A DNA stretch of 64,000 nt from Mediterraneibacter butyricigenes (GCF_003574295.1 NZ_BHGK01000001.1:434001-498000); one strand, 5' to 3'. Shown: positions 1 to 9,988, counted from the stretch's first letter. The notes: generated by a model from the sequence alone, not told the origin. Made by a program: numbers and translations.

Positions 1-3000
1 GGCGATCTGCAACAATTGTTGTACCTTTTTCGGAAGATCTCCGAACCGGTCGATCAGCTCTTCCAGCATATCATCCATCTCCTCTTCCGATTCGATGGCA
101 GCGATCCGCTTGTAAATATCCAGCTTCTGATACTCATTCGGGATATAAGATGCCGGGATATAAGCATCCACGTCCAGATCGATGGTGGTGTTGAAAATTT
201 CTTCCGGGATCTCTCCCTTCATCTGCCGAACCGCCTCATTTAACATCTTACAATACAAATCATATCCCACGGCTTCCATGTGTCCGTGCTGCTCGGCTCC
301 CAGCAGATTTCCGGCTCCCCGGATCTCCAGATCCCGCATGGCGATCTTAAATCCGCTTCCCAGATCCGTAAATTCCCGAATCGCTGCCAGTCGCTTTTCT
401 GCCACTTCTTTTAACACCTTATCTCTCCGATACAGCAAAAAGGCATACGCCATCCGGTTGGATCTTCCCACACGACCTCTCAACTGATACAACTGGGACA
501 GTCCCATTTTATCTGCATCATGAATGATCATGGTATTCACATTGGAAATATCCAGTCCGGTCTCGATAATCGTTGTGGAAACCAGAACATCGATCTCCCC
601 ATTGATAAAATCGTACATGATACTTTCCAATTCATGCTCCGGCATCTGCCCATGGGCAAAGGCGACCTCTGCATCCGGAACCAGTTGCTTGATCCGACCT
701 GCCACATCCGCAATATCCTGTACCCGGTTGTAGACATAATACACCTGTCCATCCCTGGAAAGTTCCCGCTCAATGGCTTCTCTTACCATCTCATCGTTGT
801 ATTCCATCACATAGGTCTGGATCGGCATACGATCCATAGGAGCTTCCTCCAACACACTCATGTCACGGATTCCGATCAGACTCATATGAAGGGTTCTCGG
901 AATCGGTGTGGCCGTCAGCGTCAGAACATCGATATTTTCTTTCATCTTCTTGATCTTTTCTTTATGAGTCACGCCGAAACGCTGTTCCTCATCGATGATC
1001 AGAAGCCCCAGATCCTTAAACTCCACATCTTTTGAAAGCACACGGTGGGTTCCGATCACAATATCTACCATTCCTTTTTTCAGGTCTTCCAACGTCTGTT
1101 TCTGTTGCGCCGGTGTCCGGAATCTGCAAAGCAGTCCCACTTTTACCGGGAATTCCTTCATCCGCTGTACGAAGGTATTGTAATGCTGTTGTGCCAGAAT
1201 GGTGGTCGGCACCAAATAGACGACCTGTTTATTTTCCTGCACCGCCTTAAAGGCTGCACGAATGGCAATCTCCGTCTTTCCGTACCCGACATCCCCACAG
1301 ATCAGGCGATCCATGATCCTGGTACTTTCCATATCTTTTTTGACAGCTTCAATGGCCTGTAGCTGATCTTCCGTCTCTTCAAAGGGGAACATTTCTTCAA
1401 ATTCCCGCTGCCAGACTGTATCTTCTCCGTACACATATCCGTCCGTCTGCTGCCGTTTGGCATAAAGTTCCACCAGATCCTTTGCGATCTGCCGGACCGC
1501 TCCTTTGACCTGACTCTTCGTCTTCGTCCACTGAGCCGTTCCCAGCTTGTTAAGACGCGGTTTCTTCGCATCGGCTCCGGCATACTTCTGGATCATATCC
1601 AACTGAGTAGCCGGGATATACAAGGTTCCGCCTGCCGCATAAGAGATCTTCATGTAGTCCTTCGCCACTTTTTCTACCTGGATCTTTTCAATCCCCTGAT
1701 AGATACCGATTCCGTGGTTTTCATGCACCACATAATCGCCCACATGCAACTCGGCAAAATCCTGAATCTTCTGGCCGTCATAGGTTTTTCTGCGCTTTTT
1801 CTTCTTTTTGCGGCCGAAAATATCGCTCTCCGCGATCACCATGAATTTCAGCATAGGGTATTCATACCCTTCTGCCACATGGCCGTAGGCCACCAGAATC
1901 TCTCCCGGATTTACGGTGCGTTCCATATCTTCACTGAAAAAACTGTTCAGATCATAATCCCGCAGATCCTCTGCAAGACGTTTTGCCCTGGTTCTGGATC
2001 CGGATAAAAGTACGACCCGGTATTTTTCCCGTTTCAGACGTTTCAGATCTCTGGTCAGTGTCTCGAAACTGCTGTTATAAGGATTGACTCTTCGGACATC
2101 CAGCGGATAAATTCCACGGACACGGAACTCTTTGCACCTGGTTTCCAGCGTGGCAAACCCCACACTGTAAAACTGGTTGATCCTCCGATAGATTTCTTTT
2201 GCAGGGATCATCTCTTTTAATTCCTGATCCAGATGCATCTCCTGCTCTTCCCGTTTTTCCCGGCTCTTTTCGACTTCCTGTTCCACTTCTTCCAGCGCTT
2301 CTGCCAGACGGTTTGGTTCGTCCAGAAACAACAAGGTCTCTTCCGGATCAAAATAGTCCAGAAAAGAACACGGGCTCTCTCCATCCGTTTCCAGATCTCC
2401 GGCCGGATAGACCGTGATCCGTTCCAGATTTTCAATCGAGCGCTGACTGTCCGGATCGAAGGTACGGATGGAGTCCACTTCATCCCCCCACAGCTCGATT
2501 CTCACCGGCACCTCATCGGTCAGGGGATAAATATCCAGGATTCCGCCCCGAACCGCAAACTGTCCAGGCGCATCTACCTGGATTTCTCGCTCATATCCTG
2601 CCTCAGCAAGATACTGCTCCACTGCTCTCAAATCCAGTGTCTGTCCGCTTTCCACTTCAAGGGTATGCTTTCGGAAACTTTCAAGAAGTGGCATCCCGTC
2701 CAGAAACGCATCCATGGTCGTGATAATGGTCAGATCTTCCGGGGCATTTAAAATCTCCCGGATCACTTCCATCCGTTTCTGAAGCAGATATTTTCCCTTA
2801 ATATCCGCATGATAAAACAACAAATCCTTCGCCGGATAAAGATACACATTTTCACTTAAAAACCGATATTCTTCATAGGTGGATGCCGCCTTTTCCGAAC
2901 TGGATCTGATAATCAGCTTCTTCCGAAACTCTCCGGATAACCCGTACATCAGATGGGTCTTTTCCGATCCGCTGCAATTGGACAAAAGAAGCATTCCCGC

Positions 3001-3075
3001 CTCTTTTTTCTGTTCTTTTTGAATCTCTTCCAACTCCGCCAGTTCCCGCAGCGGAGCCAACAACGCCTGCATCAT
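1..3075 (-). CDS. mfd: Transcription-repair coupling factor Mfd (C-terminus cut off by window edge)
   Basis: SF2 DNA translocase that removes RNA polymerase stalled at lesions and recruits UvrA. The frame is open from the start at 3075 to base 1, giving 1025 residues; the family is about 1150-1180 long, so roughly the last 130-150 residues lie outside. Walker [10 protein letters not shown] falls near residue 590 and the DEEQRFGV (motif II) box near residue 695. The last visible residues, [13 protein letters not shown], match the C-terminal part of the family. The start ATGATG directly abuts the stop codon of pth (TAGATGATG), so the two genes are translationally linked. Identification is secure. 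Confidence 0.96.
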   Translation of the reverse strand, partial: MMQALLAPLRELAELEEIQKEQKKEAGMLLLSNCSGSEKTHLMYGLSGEFRKKLIIRSSSEKAASTYEEYRFLSENVYLYPAKDLLFYHADIKGKYLLQKRMEVIREILNAPEDLTIITTMDAFLDGMPLLESFRKHTLEVESGQTLDLRAVEQYLAEAGYEREIQVDAPGQFAVRGGILDIYPLTDEVPVRIELWGDEVDSIRTFDPDSQRSIENLERITVYPAGDLETDGESPCSFLDYFDPEETLLFLDEPNRLAEALEEVEQEVEKSREKREEQEMHLDQELKEMIPAKEIYRRINQFYSVGFATLETRCKEFRVRGIYPLDVRRVNPYNSSFETLTRDLKRLKREKYRVVLLSGSRTRAKRLAEDLRDYDLNSFFSEDMERTVNPGEILVAYGHVAEGYEYPMLKFMVIAESDIFGRKKKKKRRKTYDGQKIQDFAELHVGDYVVHENHGIGIYQGIEKIQVEKVAKDYMKISYAAGGTLYIPATQLDMIQKYAGADAKKPRLNKLGTAQWTKTKSQVKGAVRQIAKDLVELYAKRQQTDGYVYGEDTVWQREFEEMFPFEETEDQLQAIEAVKKDMESTRIMDRLICGDVGYGKTEIAIRAAFKAVQENKQVVYLVPTTILAQQHYNTFVQRMKEFPVKVGLLCRFRTPAQQKQTLEDLKKGMVDIVIGTHRVLSKDVEFKDLGLLIIDEEQRFGVTHKEKIKKMKENIDVLTLTATPIPRTLHMSLIGIRDMSVLEEAPMDRMPIQTYVMEYNDEMVREAIERELSRDGQVYYVYNRVQDIADVAGRIKQLVPDAEVAFAHGQMPEHELESIMYDFINGEIDVLVSTTIIETGLDISNVNTMIIHDADKMGLSQLYQLRGRVGRSNRMAYAFLLYRRDKVLKEVAEKRLAAIREFTDLGSGFKIAMRDLEIRGAGNLLGAEQHGHMEAVGYDLYCKMLNEAVRQMKGEIPEEIFNTTIDLDVDAYIPASYIPNEYQKLDIYKRIAAIESEEEMDDMLEELIDRFGDLPKKVQQLLQIA

Positions 3076-3654
3076 CTACTTTTCCCTTTTCTTCCGGTTG
3101 AATTCATTCATTGCCGCCTGAATTTCCCCTTCCAGCATCAGTTCCACAGCCTGTACACTGTGCTGACATCCTTCCTCCATCAGTTCCTGTTCTGCCTTGG
3201 AAAAATGTCCCAGCACAAAATCTTTCAGATCATAGTTCTTCGGTTTTTCTCCCACACCGATCTTCACTCTCTGAAAGACCTGGGTTCCCAGATGGGCAAT
3301 GATATTTTTGATTCCGTTATGTCCGCCCGCACTTCCTTTGGCACGGATTCTGATATTTCCCGGATCCAGACTGATGTCGTCATAAAGAACGATCAGCTCT
3401 TCCTCCGGATCAATCTTATAATAATCCACCAGACTCCGGATACTTTCTCCGCTCAAATTCATATAAGTCTGCGGTTTTGCAAGGATCACTTTCTGACCGT
3501 TGATGATTCCTTTTCCCAGATAAGCCATATGTTTTCTGGTGTCCATGGAAATCTGATATTTGTCTGCCAGATGGTCGATTGCCATAAAACCGGCATTGTG
3601 TCTGGTTCCTTCGTATTCTTTTCCCGGATTTCCGAGTCCTGTTATAATATACAT
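3076..3654 (-). CDS. pth: Peptidyl-tRNA hydrolase
   Basis: Releases peptides from peptidyl-tRNA that drops off the ribosome. The 192-residue protein starts MYIITGLGNPGKEYEGTRHN, the classic Pth N-terminus with the catalytic His in TRHN; the KPQTYMNLSG and GGHNGIKNI motifs follow in the expected places. Length matches the family (about 185-195). It lies directly upstream of mfd with no gap, a common pairing in Firmicutes. The ribosome binding site upstream of 3654 is weak. Confidence 0.97.
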   Translation of the reverse strand: MYIITGLGNPGKEYEGTRHNAGFMAIDHLADKYQISMDTRKHMAYLGKGIINGQKVILAKPQTYMNLSGESIRSLVDYYKIDPEEELIVLYDDISLDPGNIRIRAKGSAGGHNGIKNIIAHLGTQVFQRVKIGVGEKPKNYDLKDFVLGHFSKAEQELMEEGCQHSVQAVELMLEGEIQAAMNEFNRKKREK

Positions 3655-3929
3655 ATTCCGTTCACTCTCTATACTTTCTTATTTTTTCGTTTCTTTTGTT
3701 CCGTATTCCTTTTTCATATGCGTTTCCGTTTCATTCCCGGATACCTTCCGGTTTTCCCAGTTTGCTCCAACGCTTATTGTATCGAAAAACCGGCCTTTTG
3801 TCATCCACCTTCTATCAGAAATCTGAATCCTGCAATTCTTCCATGGCTCGTTATTTCCTGTCATACTCTCGGATCTCCTGCATATATTGGTATCAATCCA
3901 TCGGATTAACAAATTTCTGGAGGAATCTT
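3655..3929. other. Intergenic region between divergent genes
   Basis: About 275 bases separate pth (minus) from the plus-strand membrane protein gene. A 77-codon minus-strand frame (3679-3912) is open here but has low-complexity charged content and no recognisable family, so I do not call it a gene. Promoters for both flanking genes should lie here, but I could not identify convincing hexamers. Confidence 0.4.
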
Positions 3930-4361
3930 ATGCAGTCAAAGACAAGAATCATCGTACTTCATATGAAAGAGATCATTTACACCGTGATTTTTCTGCTGCT
4001 CGGTATCCTTTTGATCGTTCTTCTGGCTTCTATGTTCCTGCCAGGCAAAAACGACAAAAGCAGTTCAGCAAAAAAAATTTACACGCCCGGTGTCTACACC
4101 TCTGCCCTTACCTTAAACAACACGACCCTGGAAGTGGAAGTCACCGTGGATGAATCCCATATCAATTCCATTCGCTTTGCCAATCTGGATGAAACAGTCA
4201 CCACCATGTTTCCACTGCTCCAGCCTGCCATGGAATCCATTGCAGACCAGATCATCGACACCCAGTCTCTGGAAGGACTCTCTTATCCGGAGGATACACC
4301 TTATACCTCACAGGTTCTGGTGGAAACCATTCAAAAGACCCTGGAGAAGGCAACCCGCTAA
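3930..4361 (+). CDS. Membrane-anchored protein with an FMN-binding-like domain
   Basis: A 143-residue protein, one of the few plus-strand genes in the host part. The start is set by GGAGG at 3919-3923, 6 bases before ATG. Residues about 14-35 form one strongly hydrophobic segment (signal anchor), followed by a short charged linker. The remainder (TPGVYTSALTLNN, VTVDESHINSIRF, then a C-terminal TSQVLVETIQKTLEKA) has the spacing of the FMN_bind fold found in RnfG/NqrC-type proteins. The Ser/Thr-Gly-Ala-Thr flavinylation motif is not present, so covalent FMN attachment is doubtful. Function unknown; the domain assignment is inference. Confidence 0.75.
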   Translation: MQSKTRIIVLHMKEIIYTVIFLLLGILLIVLLASMFLPGKNDKSSSAKKIYTPGVYTSALTLNNTTLEVEVTVDESHINSIRFANLDETVTTMFPLLQPAMESIADQIIDTQSLEGLSYPEDTPYTSQVLVETIQKTLEKATR

Positions 4362-4369
4362 AATCGAAT

Positions 4370-4420
4370 CACCCCCGCTAAGACGTACAGCCTGTCGGCT
4401 GGCTACGCTCTGCGGGGGTG
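4370..4420. repeat. GC-rich hairpin between convergent genes
   Basis: Nine-base arms CACCCCCGC (4370-4378) and GCGGGGGTG (4412-4420) enclose a second hairpin CAGCC/GGCTG (4388-4401). It sits between two genes that converge (plus gene ends 4361, minus gene ends 4449), so it probably serves as a bidirectional transcription stop, although a T-run does not follow immediately on either strand. It could also be a dispersed palindromic repeat. Confidence 0.5.
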
Positions 4421-4448
4421 CATCACAAGGTCTTACTTTTTCTTTTCT

Positions 4449-4712
4449 TTAACCTTCTACGATCAGATACTGTCCGTTTGGAAGCGGAAAGACTTCAGAA
4501 GCCTCTTCCAGTTCTTCAGAAGACATGCCATCCACGTCCATTCCATTTTCCTCAAAATATTCTCTGACTTCATCCAGTGATTCCACAACCACTGCCATAC
4601 AGTCTTCCAGAAAAGCCTCAGCTTCAGGAATCGTCTCCGCAACCGGCTCGTCAAAGAGCTGTCCCTGGTTCTCTAAAAATGTCATTACGCACTCTTCATC
4701 ATACTCGTACAC
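4449..4712 (-). CDS. Small acidic conserved protein
   Basis: An 87-residue, very acidic protein (many Glu/Asp, few basic residues) starting MYEYDEECVMTFLENQ and ending NGQYLIVEG. No catalytic motif is visible. I recall similar small acidic proteins in Lachnospiraceae, sometimes labelled glyoxalase, but nothing in the sequence supports that activity. It ends 2 bases from the HAD phosphatase gene upstream and is probably co-transcribed with it. Confidence 0.75.
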   Translation of the reverse strand: MYEYDEECVMTFLENQGQLFDEPVAETIPEAEAFLEDCMAVVVESLDEVREYFEENGMDVDGMSSEELEEASEVFPLPNGQYLIVEG

Positions 4713-4713
4713 G

Positions 4714-5379
4714 TCAAATTCCTCCCTTGTTTATCTCCTCTAATATCTGAACCGGCCGGTCTAAAAGGATGGTTGCTCCTGCTTCTTTCAGTTGCTCAAC
4801 GCTTCGAAATCCCCAGGTAACGCCCAGCGTCTTCATCCTGGCAGCCGTTCCCGTGGCAACATCTACTTCGGAGTCTCCAATGTATACACATTCTTCCGGT
4901 TTCACCCCAAATTTCTCTGCGATCTGAATGGCTGCATAAGGATCCGGCTTTCTCGGAATCCCTTCCTGCTGTCCCTGTACCCAGTCAAACATCTCTTTTC
5001 CGAAGACTTCTTCCACCACATGAACTGCCTGTCGGTGCGGCTTGTTGGAAAGTACTGTAAGTTTCATCCCCTTTTCTTTTAATGCCTGCAGCAATTCCAC
5101 GATTCCATCGTATGGGGTCACATGATACGTACAGTTTGCATCAAACACTCTGTCATAGACTTCCATTCCTTCTTCGATTCTTGAAAGAGTCGTATCCCCG
5201 GAAGCTTTTAACGCCTTCTCGATCAGAACACGGGATCCGTTTCCTACAAACGCTCTGCATTTGCTTCGCTCCAGAGCCGGATATCCCATCTCTTCCAGGG
5301 TAAGATTCACAGAGTACGTCAGAGAATCCAAAGTGTCCGTCAAAGTTCCATCCAAGTCAAAAATACATAATCGAAACAT
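4714..5379 (-). CDS. HAD-superfamily phosphatase, phosphoglycolate phosphatase-like
   Basis: Predicted cytosolic phosphatase of the Gph/PgmB group. Motif I FDLDGTLTDT lies at residues 7-16 (nucleophile Asp first), motif II is in LTVLSNK, and motif III/IV is in YIGDSEVDVATG. The cap domain follows motif I directly, typical of subfamily IA. I place the start at 5379 (MFRLCIFDLDG) because AAGGAG precedes it by 7 bases; a frame-open start 21 bases upstream lacks a binding site. Substrate cannot be told from sequence. Confidence 0.9.
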   Translation of the reverse strand: MFRLCIFDLDGTLTDTLDSLTYSVNLTLEEMGYPALERSKCRAFVGNGSRVLIEKALKASGDTTLSRIEEGMEVYDRVFDANCTYHVTPYDGIVELLQALKEKGMKLTVLSNKPHRQAVHVVEEVFGKEMFDWVQGQQEGIPRKPDPYAAIQIAEKFGVKPEECVYIGDSEVDVATGTAARMKTLGVTWGFRSVEQLKEAGATILLDRPVQILEEINKGGI

Positions 5380-5484
5380 ACCTTTTCTCCTTTTGTTCAA
5401 ACGCCAGTTCTGACACTATCCCTATCATAGTATGAACCGATTAAAATTTCAACCTGAAAATCGTTTCTCTGGCGGTTTTCCGTT

Positions 5485-6270
5485 TTACTTTCCCGTCAGA
5501 TATTGTTTCATGATCCGGAGAGCATTTTTCTCCAGACGGCTGACCTGTGCCTGAGAAATAGCGATCTCCTCCGCCACCTCCATCTGTGTCTTTCCCTCGA
5601 AGAATCGCAGGTTGATAATGTACCGTTCCCGCTCATTCAGGCGTTCCATCGCCGCTTCCAGCGACAATTCCTCTACCCAGTTTTCCTCCCGGTTCTTTCG
5701 GTCGCTGACCTGATCCATCACATAGAGCGTATCTCCTCCTTCGCTGTAAATCGGTTCATAAAGACTGACCGGCAACTGAATCGCATCCAGGGCAAAAACA
5801 ATCTCTTCCTTCGCAATCCCGATCTCCTCAGAGATTTCCTGAACCGTAGGTTCTTTCAGATTCTTTTTCACATAGCCTTCTTTTGCATAGATGGCTTTGT
5901 ATGCAATATCTCTCAGCGATCTGCTGACCCGGATGGAACTGTTGTTGTCTCTTAAATATCTCCGAATCTCACCGACTATCATCGGAACTGCATAGGTCGA
6001 AAACTTCACCGCACGCTCCGGTTCAAAATGATCCACCGCCTTCATCAGTCCCACACAGCCGATCTGAAACAGATCATCCGCATTTTCATTGCTGGCAGAA
6101 AACCGTTTAATCACACTGAGTACCAGACGTAGATTTCCTTTGATATAGGTATCTCTTGCCTCCTGATCCCCCTCTTTGATCCGCGCAAATAAAGCTTCCT
6201 TCTCTTCTTCATTCAAGAGTGGAAGCTTCGATGTATTCACCCCGCATAGTTCAACTTTATTCAGAGCCAT
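5485..6270 (-). CDS. sigG: RNA polymerase sporulation sigma factor SigG
   Basis: Late forespore sigma factor. The 261-residue protein starts MALNKVELCGVNTSKLPLL, the diagnostic SigG N-terminus (anti-sigma CsfB/SpoIIAB contact region). Region 2 (DDLFQIGCVGLMKAVDHFEP) and region 4 (QMEVAEEIAISQAQVSRLEK) are intact. Start chosen at 6270 because AGGAGG lies 9 bases upstream; 15 extra codons upstream are unlikely to be translated. In Bacillus sigG lies next to spoIIGA-sigE; here a beta-CASP ribonuclease gene separates them. Confidence 0.96.
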   Translation of the reverse strand: MALNKVELCGVNTSKLPLLNEEEKEALFARIKEGDQEARDTYIKGNLRLVLSVIKRFSASNENADDLFQIGCVGLMKAVDHFEPERAVKFSTYAVPMIVGEIRRYLRDNNSSIRVSRSLRDIAYKAIYAKEGYVKKNLKEPTVQEISEEIGIAKEEIVFALDAIQLPVSLYEPIYSEGGDTLYVMDQVSDRKNREENWVEELSLEAAMERLNERERYIINLRFFEGKTQMEVAEEIAISQAQVSRLEKNALRIMKQYLTGK

Positions 6271-6358
6271 AGCAAAAATCCTCCTGGTAAAATGTTCTAC
6301 TAGAATTTTTCTCACTATGGCTCTTTCCTATGCGTTTCTTAAAAAATTAAAAAAAGTT

Positions 6359-7972
6359 TTAGTCCTTGACACGTTTCCATTTCTCCGCCAGATTCAGAAT
6401 CTGTGCCTCGAATTTTGCACAGTCCTTGTTGGCAAGTCCCTCGTTCTGATAGATCACATCCATCAGGAGACGTCCTGCTGCCACCAGTCTTGCAAAGACA
6501 GAATCCGCCTTTCTTGCCGCCGGTTTCTTCTTCTGGATCGGAACCGGAATTCCCTCGGTAATAATGACATTTTCTGCCAGATCCACCTGCCCGCCGGAAT
6601 ACGGTGCAAAGGCCGGACAACCGATCTCTTTTGTCACCAGTTCTGCGAAATGATCCGTCACCTCATCTTCCCCGTGAACCACAAATACGTGTTCAAGCGG
6701 AGTATCAAAGCCTTTCAGCCATGCAAGCAGACCTCTCTGATCTGCGTGGCCACTGATTCCTTTCAGACTTTCGATCGACGCTTTCACCTCGATCGTCTCT
6801 CCAAAAAGCTTCACTTCCGTGACGCCCTCGATCAGCTTTCGTCCCAGAGTTCCCACGGCCTGATATCCAACGAAAAGGATAGTACACTCCGGTCGCCACA
6901 GATTATGTTTCAGATGATGGCGAATTCTTCCCGCGTCACACATACCGGAAGCGGAAATGATCACTTTCGGCTTTTCTTCCATATTGATCAGTTTGGATTC
7001 ATCACTGGTTACTGCTACTTTCAATCCGTCAAATTTCAACGGGTTGATCCCCTGATTTACCAGCGTCATGGCATCCTCATCAAAACAGCCTCTCATGTTC
7101 TTTCCGAAAATATTGGTGGCCTCAATCGCCAGCGGACTGTCCACATAAACTTCAAAATCCGGATTCACTTTCACCAGATGCTTTTCCTTGATTTCCCGGA
7201 TAAAATACAACAGTTCCTGGGTTCTTCCCACTGCAAAAGAAGGAATGACAACGTTTCCGCCCTTTGCGAAGGTTTCGTTCAGAATCCGCGTAAATTCTCC
7301 TACATAATCCGGTTTTTCCTCGGAATGGATCCGGTCTCCGTATGTAGATTCGATCACCACATAATCTGCTTCTTTGGTTGGGATCGGATCTTTGATGATG
7401 GGCTGATCCAGGTTTCCGATATCTCCGGAAAATACGATCTTCTTCTGAATCTCTCCTTCCGTGATCCACACTTCGATACTGGCAGAACCAAGCAAATGCC
7501 CCACATCGGTAAATCTGATCCAGATTCCTTCACTGAGTTCAATTTTCTGATTATAATCACAGGGCTCAAACAATGCGATAGCATCGATGGCATCCTGTAC
7601 GGTATAAAGTGGCTCTATCTCCGGCTGACCGGCTCGTTTGCCCTTTCGGTTGCGCCACTCTGCCTCAAATTCCTGAATGTGCGCACTGTCTCGCAACATC
7701 ACATTACAGAGATCCGAGGTTGCAAACGTCGTTACAATCCCGCCTTTGAATCCATTTTTCACCAGAAGTGGTAATAACCCGGAATGGTCGATATGTGCGT
7801 GTGTCAGAAGTACATAGTCAATCTCCGGAGGCGGTACCGGAATCTCCTGATTCTCGTATAGATTCGGTCCCTGCTCCATACCGCAGTCTACCAAAATATT
7901 CTTTCCGCATGCCTGCAGTAAATGACAGCTCCCTGTTACCTCATGATCCGCTCCAATAAAAGTTAGTTTCAT
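6359..7972 (-). CDS. Metallo-beta-lactamase/beta-CASP family ribonuclease
   Basis: A 537-residue protein of the CPSF73-like beta-CASP group, expected to cut RNA with two zinc ions. The zinc motif THAHIDHSG lies at residues 57-65, the upstream motif 2 Asp region at VDCGMEQG, and SGDIGN around residue 185. Beta-CASP signatures follow: PSFAVGRTQELLYF (motif A region), SASGMCDAGRIRHHL (motif B) and the C-terminal VHGE. This is the soluble YSH1-like class rather than RNase J, which is longer and has a different C-terminal domain. The start has only a weak binding site (GGTGAAG). Confidence 0.92.
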   Translation of the reverse strand: MKLTFIGADHEVTGSCHLLQACGKNILVDCGMEQGPNLYENQEIPVPPPEIDYVLLTHAHIDHSGLLPLLVKNGFKGGIVTTFATSDLCNVMLRDSAHIQEFEAEWRNRKGKRAGQPEIEPLYTVQDAIDAIALFEPCDYNQKIELSEGIWIRFTDVGHLLGSASIEVWITEGEIQKKIVFSGDIGNLDQPIIKDPIPTKEADYVVIESTYGDRIHSEEKPDYVGEFTRILNETFAKGGNVVIPSFAVGRTQELLYFIREIKEKHLVKVNPDFEVYVDSPLAIEATNIFGKNMRGCFDEDAMTLVNQGINPLKFDGLKVAVTSDESKLINMEEKPKVIISASGMCDAGRIRHHLKHNLWRPECTILFVGYQAVGTLGRKLIEGVTEVKLFGETIEVKASIESLKGISGHADQRGLLAWLKGFDTPLEHVFVVHGEDEVTDHFAELVTKEIGCPAFAPYSGGQVDLAENVIITEGIPVPIQKKKPAARKADSVFARLVAAGRLLMDVIYQNEGLANKDCAKFEAQILNLAEKWKRVKD

Positions 7973-8108
7973 AAGTCTTCACCAGCCTTTTCCTGGCACA
8001 TCCAGTCCATGTGCAAAATGCATGATTTACATGTAATTTTTTCTGTATTATATCATATTTTGCACAATTTTTAAATATTATTCGCACAATTCCGACTTTT
8101 ATTTTTCT

Positions 8109-8852
8109 TTATACTTCATATCGATCCAGTTCTCTTTTCAGCCGGATCATAATCTTTTTCTCCAGTCTGGAAATATAGGACTGTGAAATTCCGAGAATAT
8201 CTGCCACTTCTTTCTGGGTCTTTTCTTCCCCGTCCGGATGCCCCAGTCCAAAACGAAGCTGTACGATCAGCTTTTCTCTTGGCGGAAGCTGATTGACTGC
8301 ACGTATCAACAGTTTCTTTTCCGCCTCCAGCTCCAGATCCCGGTAAATCGTATCTTCTTCCGTCCCCAGAATATCCGACAGAAGCAATTCATTTCCGTCC
8401 CAGTCCACATTTAACGGTTCATCAATGGAAACCTCCATCCTGGTCTTATGATTTCTTCTCAGGTACATCAGAATCTCATTTTCAATACACCTGGAAGCGT
8501 AAGTCGCCAGCTTGATGTTCTTTTCCGGATTAAAAGTATTGATCGCCTTGATCAGTCCAATGGTTCCGATAGAAATCAGATCCTCCACTCCCACTCCTGT
8601 ATTATCAAATTTCTTTGCTATGTAAACCACCAACCGAAGATTATGTTCGATCAGCGTTTCCTTCGCCTCCTGATCCATTCTGGAACCCAGCCGTCCGATC
8701 ATCCGGCTTTCTTCTTCACCGGCCAGAGGTGCCGGCAGGACATCTGCTCCTCCGATATAATGAATTTCCTGATTTCTGCCGAAAAAGAATCTCTGCACTC
8801 CCGGAAATATGTTCCAGGAAAATTTCTGTGGCCTCTTTGTTTTTTCCATCAT
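8109..8852 (-). CDS. sigE: Pro-sigma-E, early mother-cell sporulation sigma factor
   Basis: 247 residues with a basic/hydrophobic N-terminal pro-sequence (about residues 1-28, [18 protein letters not shown]) that tethers the factor to membrane until SpoIIGA removes it; mature sequence begins near EIHYIGG. Region 2 ([19 protein letters not shown]) and region 4 ([20 protein letters not shown]) are intact. The start overlaps the stop of spoIIGA by four bases (ATGA), giving the classical spoIIG operon. Confidence 0.97.
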   Translation of the reverse strand: MMEKTKRPQKFSWNIFPGVQRFFFGRNQEIHYIGGADVLPAPLAGEEESRMIGRLGSRMDQEAKETLIEHNLRLVVYIAKKFDNTGVGVEDLISIGTIGLIKAINTFNPEKNIKLATYASRCIENEILMYLRRNHKTRMEVSIDEPLNVDWDGNELLLSDILGTEEDTIYRDLELEAEKKLLIRAVNQLPPREKLIVQLRFGLGHPDGEEKTQKEVADILGISQSYISRLEKKIMIRLKRELDRYEV

Positions 8853-9691
8853 GATTCTACTCCTCCTAATCCCTCCGGATTTAATAAAATATCATATTCT
8901 TCCTGTTCAAACACCGGGATCTGGCAAATCCCGATCACAGGATGCTTCATCCACCTTCCTGATTCCGCGAGCTTTCCTGTCTTCCGGCTTCTTCCGTCTC
9001 CAACCGGCTGAAGATACATTTTCTCGATTTCCAGTACCGGCATCTCGCCTTCTCCCTGCACCGTACTGTATGGAATCCTGTAAAAATTCTTGTTTTCTCT
9101 TCTTAATTCCTCTCCGAAAAGTTCTTCCGCCTTTTTCTTTGCCATCACATGCACCGGCTTCTGCGAACAGGGATCTTTCAGGCTATTTCCGGTATCCATT
9201 TTTCCCCGTACCACAAAACATTTTTCTCCGGTATACAACTCAATCTCATAGATCCCCTGTCTCCTGACCAGCAGCATTTCCAGGAACTTCACCATCCAGT
9301 TTCCAAATCCGTAAGCCATTCCCGCAAACAAGAAAAAGATTCCCACAGATCGGACTGACCTGGAAACGCTTTGCAGGATTCCTCCCATCAAAAACGTGCA
9401 GATCATCAGAACCATAAAGGCTTTTGCAAAAAATCGAAAAGAGCGGACCGGAAACGCACAAAAGATCATACCGGCTCCGCCGCACAGATACGCCAACATG
9501 CTCTTGAGCCAGAAATTCGGCAAATAAATGACCGTCATCAAAACTCCCACCAATGCCCCCACCCCGGCTGCAAGAAAGAGTCTGCCCCATGTAATCCGAC
9601 ATTTCAGAATCCCCACTGTCAATAGAAGCAGGATTCCATCCATCATAAAATTTATCAGGAAGATCAGGTCTACATACACTTCATAATGCAT
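8849..9691 (-). CDS. spoIIGA: Sporulation sigma-E processing peptidase SpoIIGA
   Basis: Membrane aspartic protease activated by SpoIIR from the forespore; it cleaves pro-sigma-E. Five hydrophobic segments fill the first ~140 residues; the soluble C-terminal part has the single-domain aspartyl protease motif [12 protein letters not shown] (catalytic Asp near residue 166). I place the start at 9691 ([10 protein letters not shown]) because AAGGA lies 8 bases upstream; the ATG three codons earlier overlaps that binding site. The downstream sigE overlaps by four bases. Confidence 0.95.
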   Translation of the reverse strand: MHYEVYVDLIFLINFMMDGILLLLTVGILKCRITWGRLFLAAGVGALVGVLMTVIYLPNFWLKSMLAYLCGGAGMIFCAFPVRSFRFFAKAFMVLMICTFLMGGILQSVSRSVRSVGIFFLFAGMAYGFGNWMVKFLEMLLVRRQGIYEIELYTGEKCFVVRGKMDTGNSLKDPCSQKPVHVMAKKKAEELFGEELRRENKNFYRIPYSTVQGEGEMPVLEIEKMYLQPVGDGRSRKTGKLAESGRWMKHPVIGICQIPVFEQEEYDILLNPEGLGGVES

Positions 9692-9741
9692 CGCAACCAT
9701 CCTTCTTACTCTTAGGTACTAAATCGATTTGGCACCCTTTT

Positions 9742-9774
9742 ATTATAGAAAGAGCGGACTTCACATTTTGTCAG
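9742..9774 (-). promoter_or_regulatory. Candidate spoIIG promoter with unusually long spacer
   Basis: Read on the minus strand: -35 CTGACA (9769-9774), a 21-base spacer, then -10 TATAAT (9742-9747), about 50 bases before spoIIGA. The Bacillus subtilis spoIIG promoter also has an over-long spacer (22 bp) and needs Spo0A bound near the -35; TGACAAAA over this -35 is a partial match to the 0A box TGNCGAA. The Spo0A assignment is inference. Confidence 0.55.
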
Positions 9775-9789
9775 ATCGTGAAGTCCGCT
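9753..9789. repeat. 12-bp inverted repeat over the spoIIG promoter
   Basis: AGCGGACTTCAC (9753-9764) and GTGAAGTCCGCT (9778-9789) are perfect reverse complements with a 13-base loop. On the minus strand it is followed by CTTTCTATAATA, so it could be a weak terminator for an upstream transcript as well as an operator; the loop holds the putative -35 of spoIIG. Confidence 0.6.
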
Positions 9790-9936
9790 GCTTAGATTCT
9801 TTCGACGGCATCTGCCAGTTTCTCGCAATTGCCGAGCGTTCCCTCTGTCACATTCCGGCATTGTATACGCTCACCCTGGACTTAGGATAAACGAAAAAAG
9901 ATCCACCGGGCCTTTTTGTCGTATGTCTGGCAAATC
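9790..9936. other. Unassigned stretch between ftsZ terminator and spoIIG
   Basis: Together with flanking elements this makes about 350 bases without a confident gene. A 50-codon minus-strand frame starting near 9864 is open but has no binding site and reads through the inverted repeat at 9753-9789. Local short inverted repeats suggest a possible leader or small RNA ending at that hairpin; I cannot assign it. Confidence 0.3.
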
Positions 9937-9988
9937 AAAAAAAGCCATCTTATTTTCGTTGAATTACTCAACAAAAACAAAATGGCTT
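9937..9988 (-). terminator. Intrinsic terminator of the ftsZ transcript
   Basis: Minus strand: AAGCCAT...ATGGCTT arms (9942-9988) with an inner GTTGA/TCAAC pair, followed by seven T residues (9937-9943). It ends the long dcw transcript about 60 bases after ftsZ. Confidence 0.85.

Noticed and set aside
2953-3909. 318-codon plus-strand open frame over mfd/pth
   Set aside because: Antisense to pth; Phe/His-rich composition typical of a shadow frame.
3679-3912. 77-codon minus-strand frame upstream of pth
   Set aside because: No binding site, no family, composition unlike neighbouring proteins; retained only as intergenic DNA.
6176-7774. 532-codon plus-strand open frame
   Set aside because: Antisense shadow of the beta-CASP ribonuclease gene; no family resemblance and composition follows the complementary codons.
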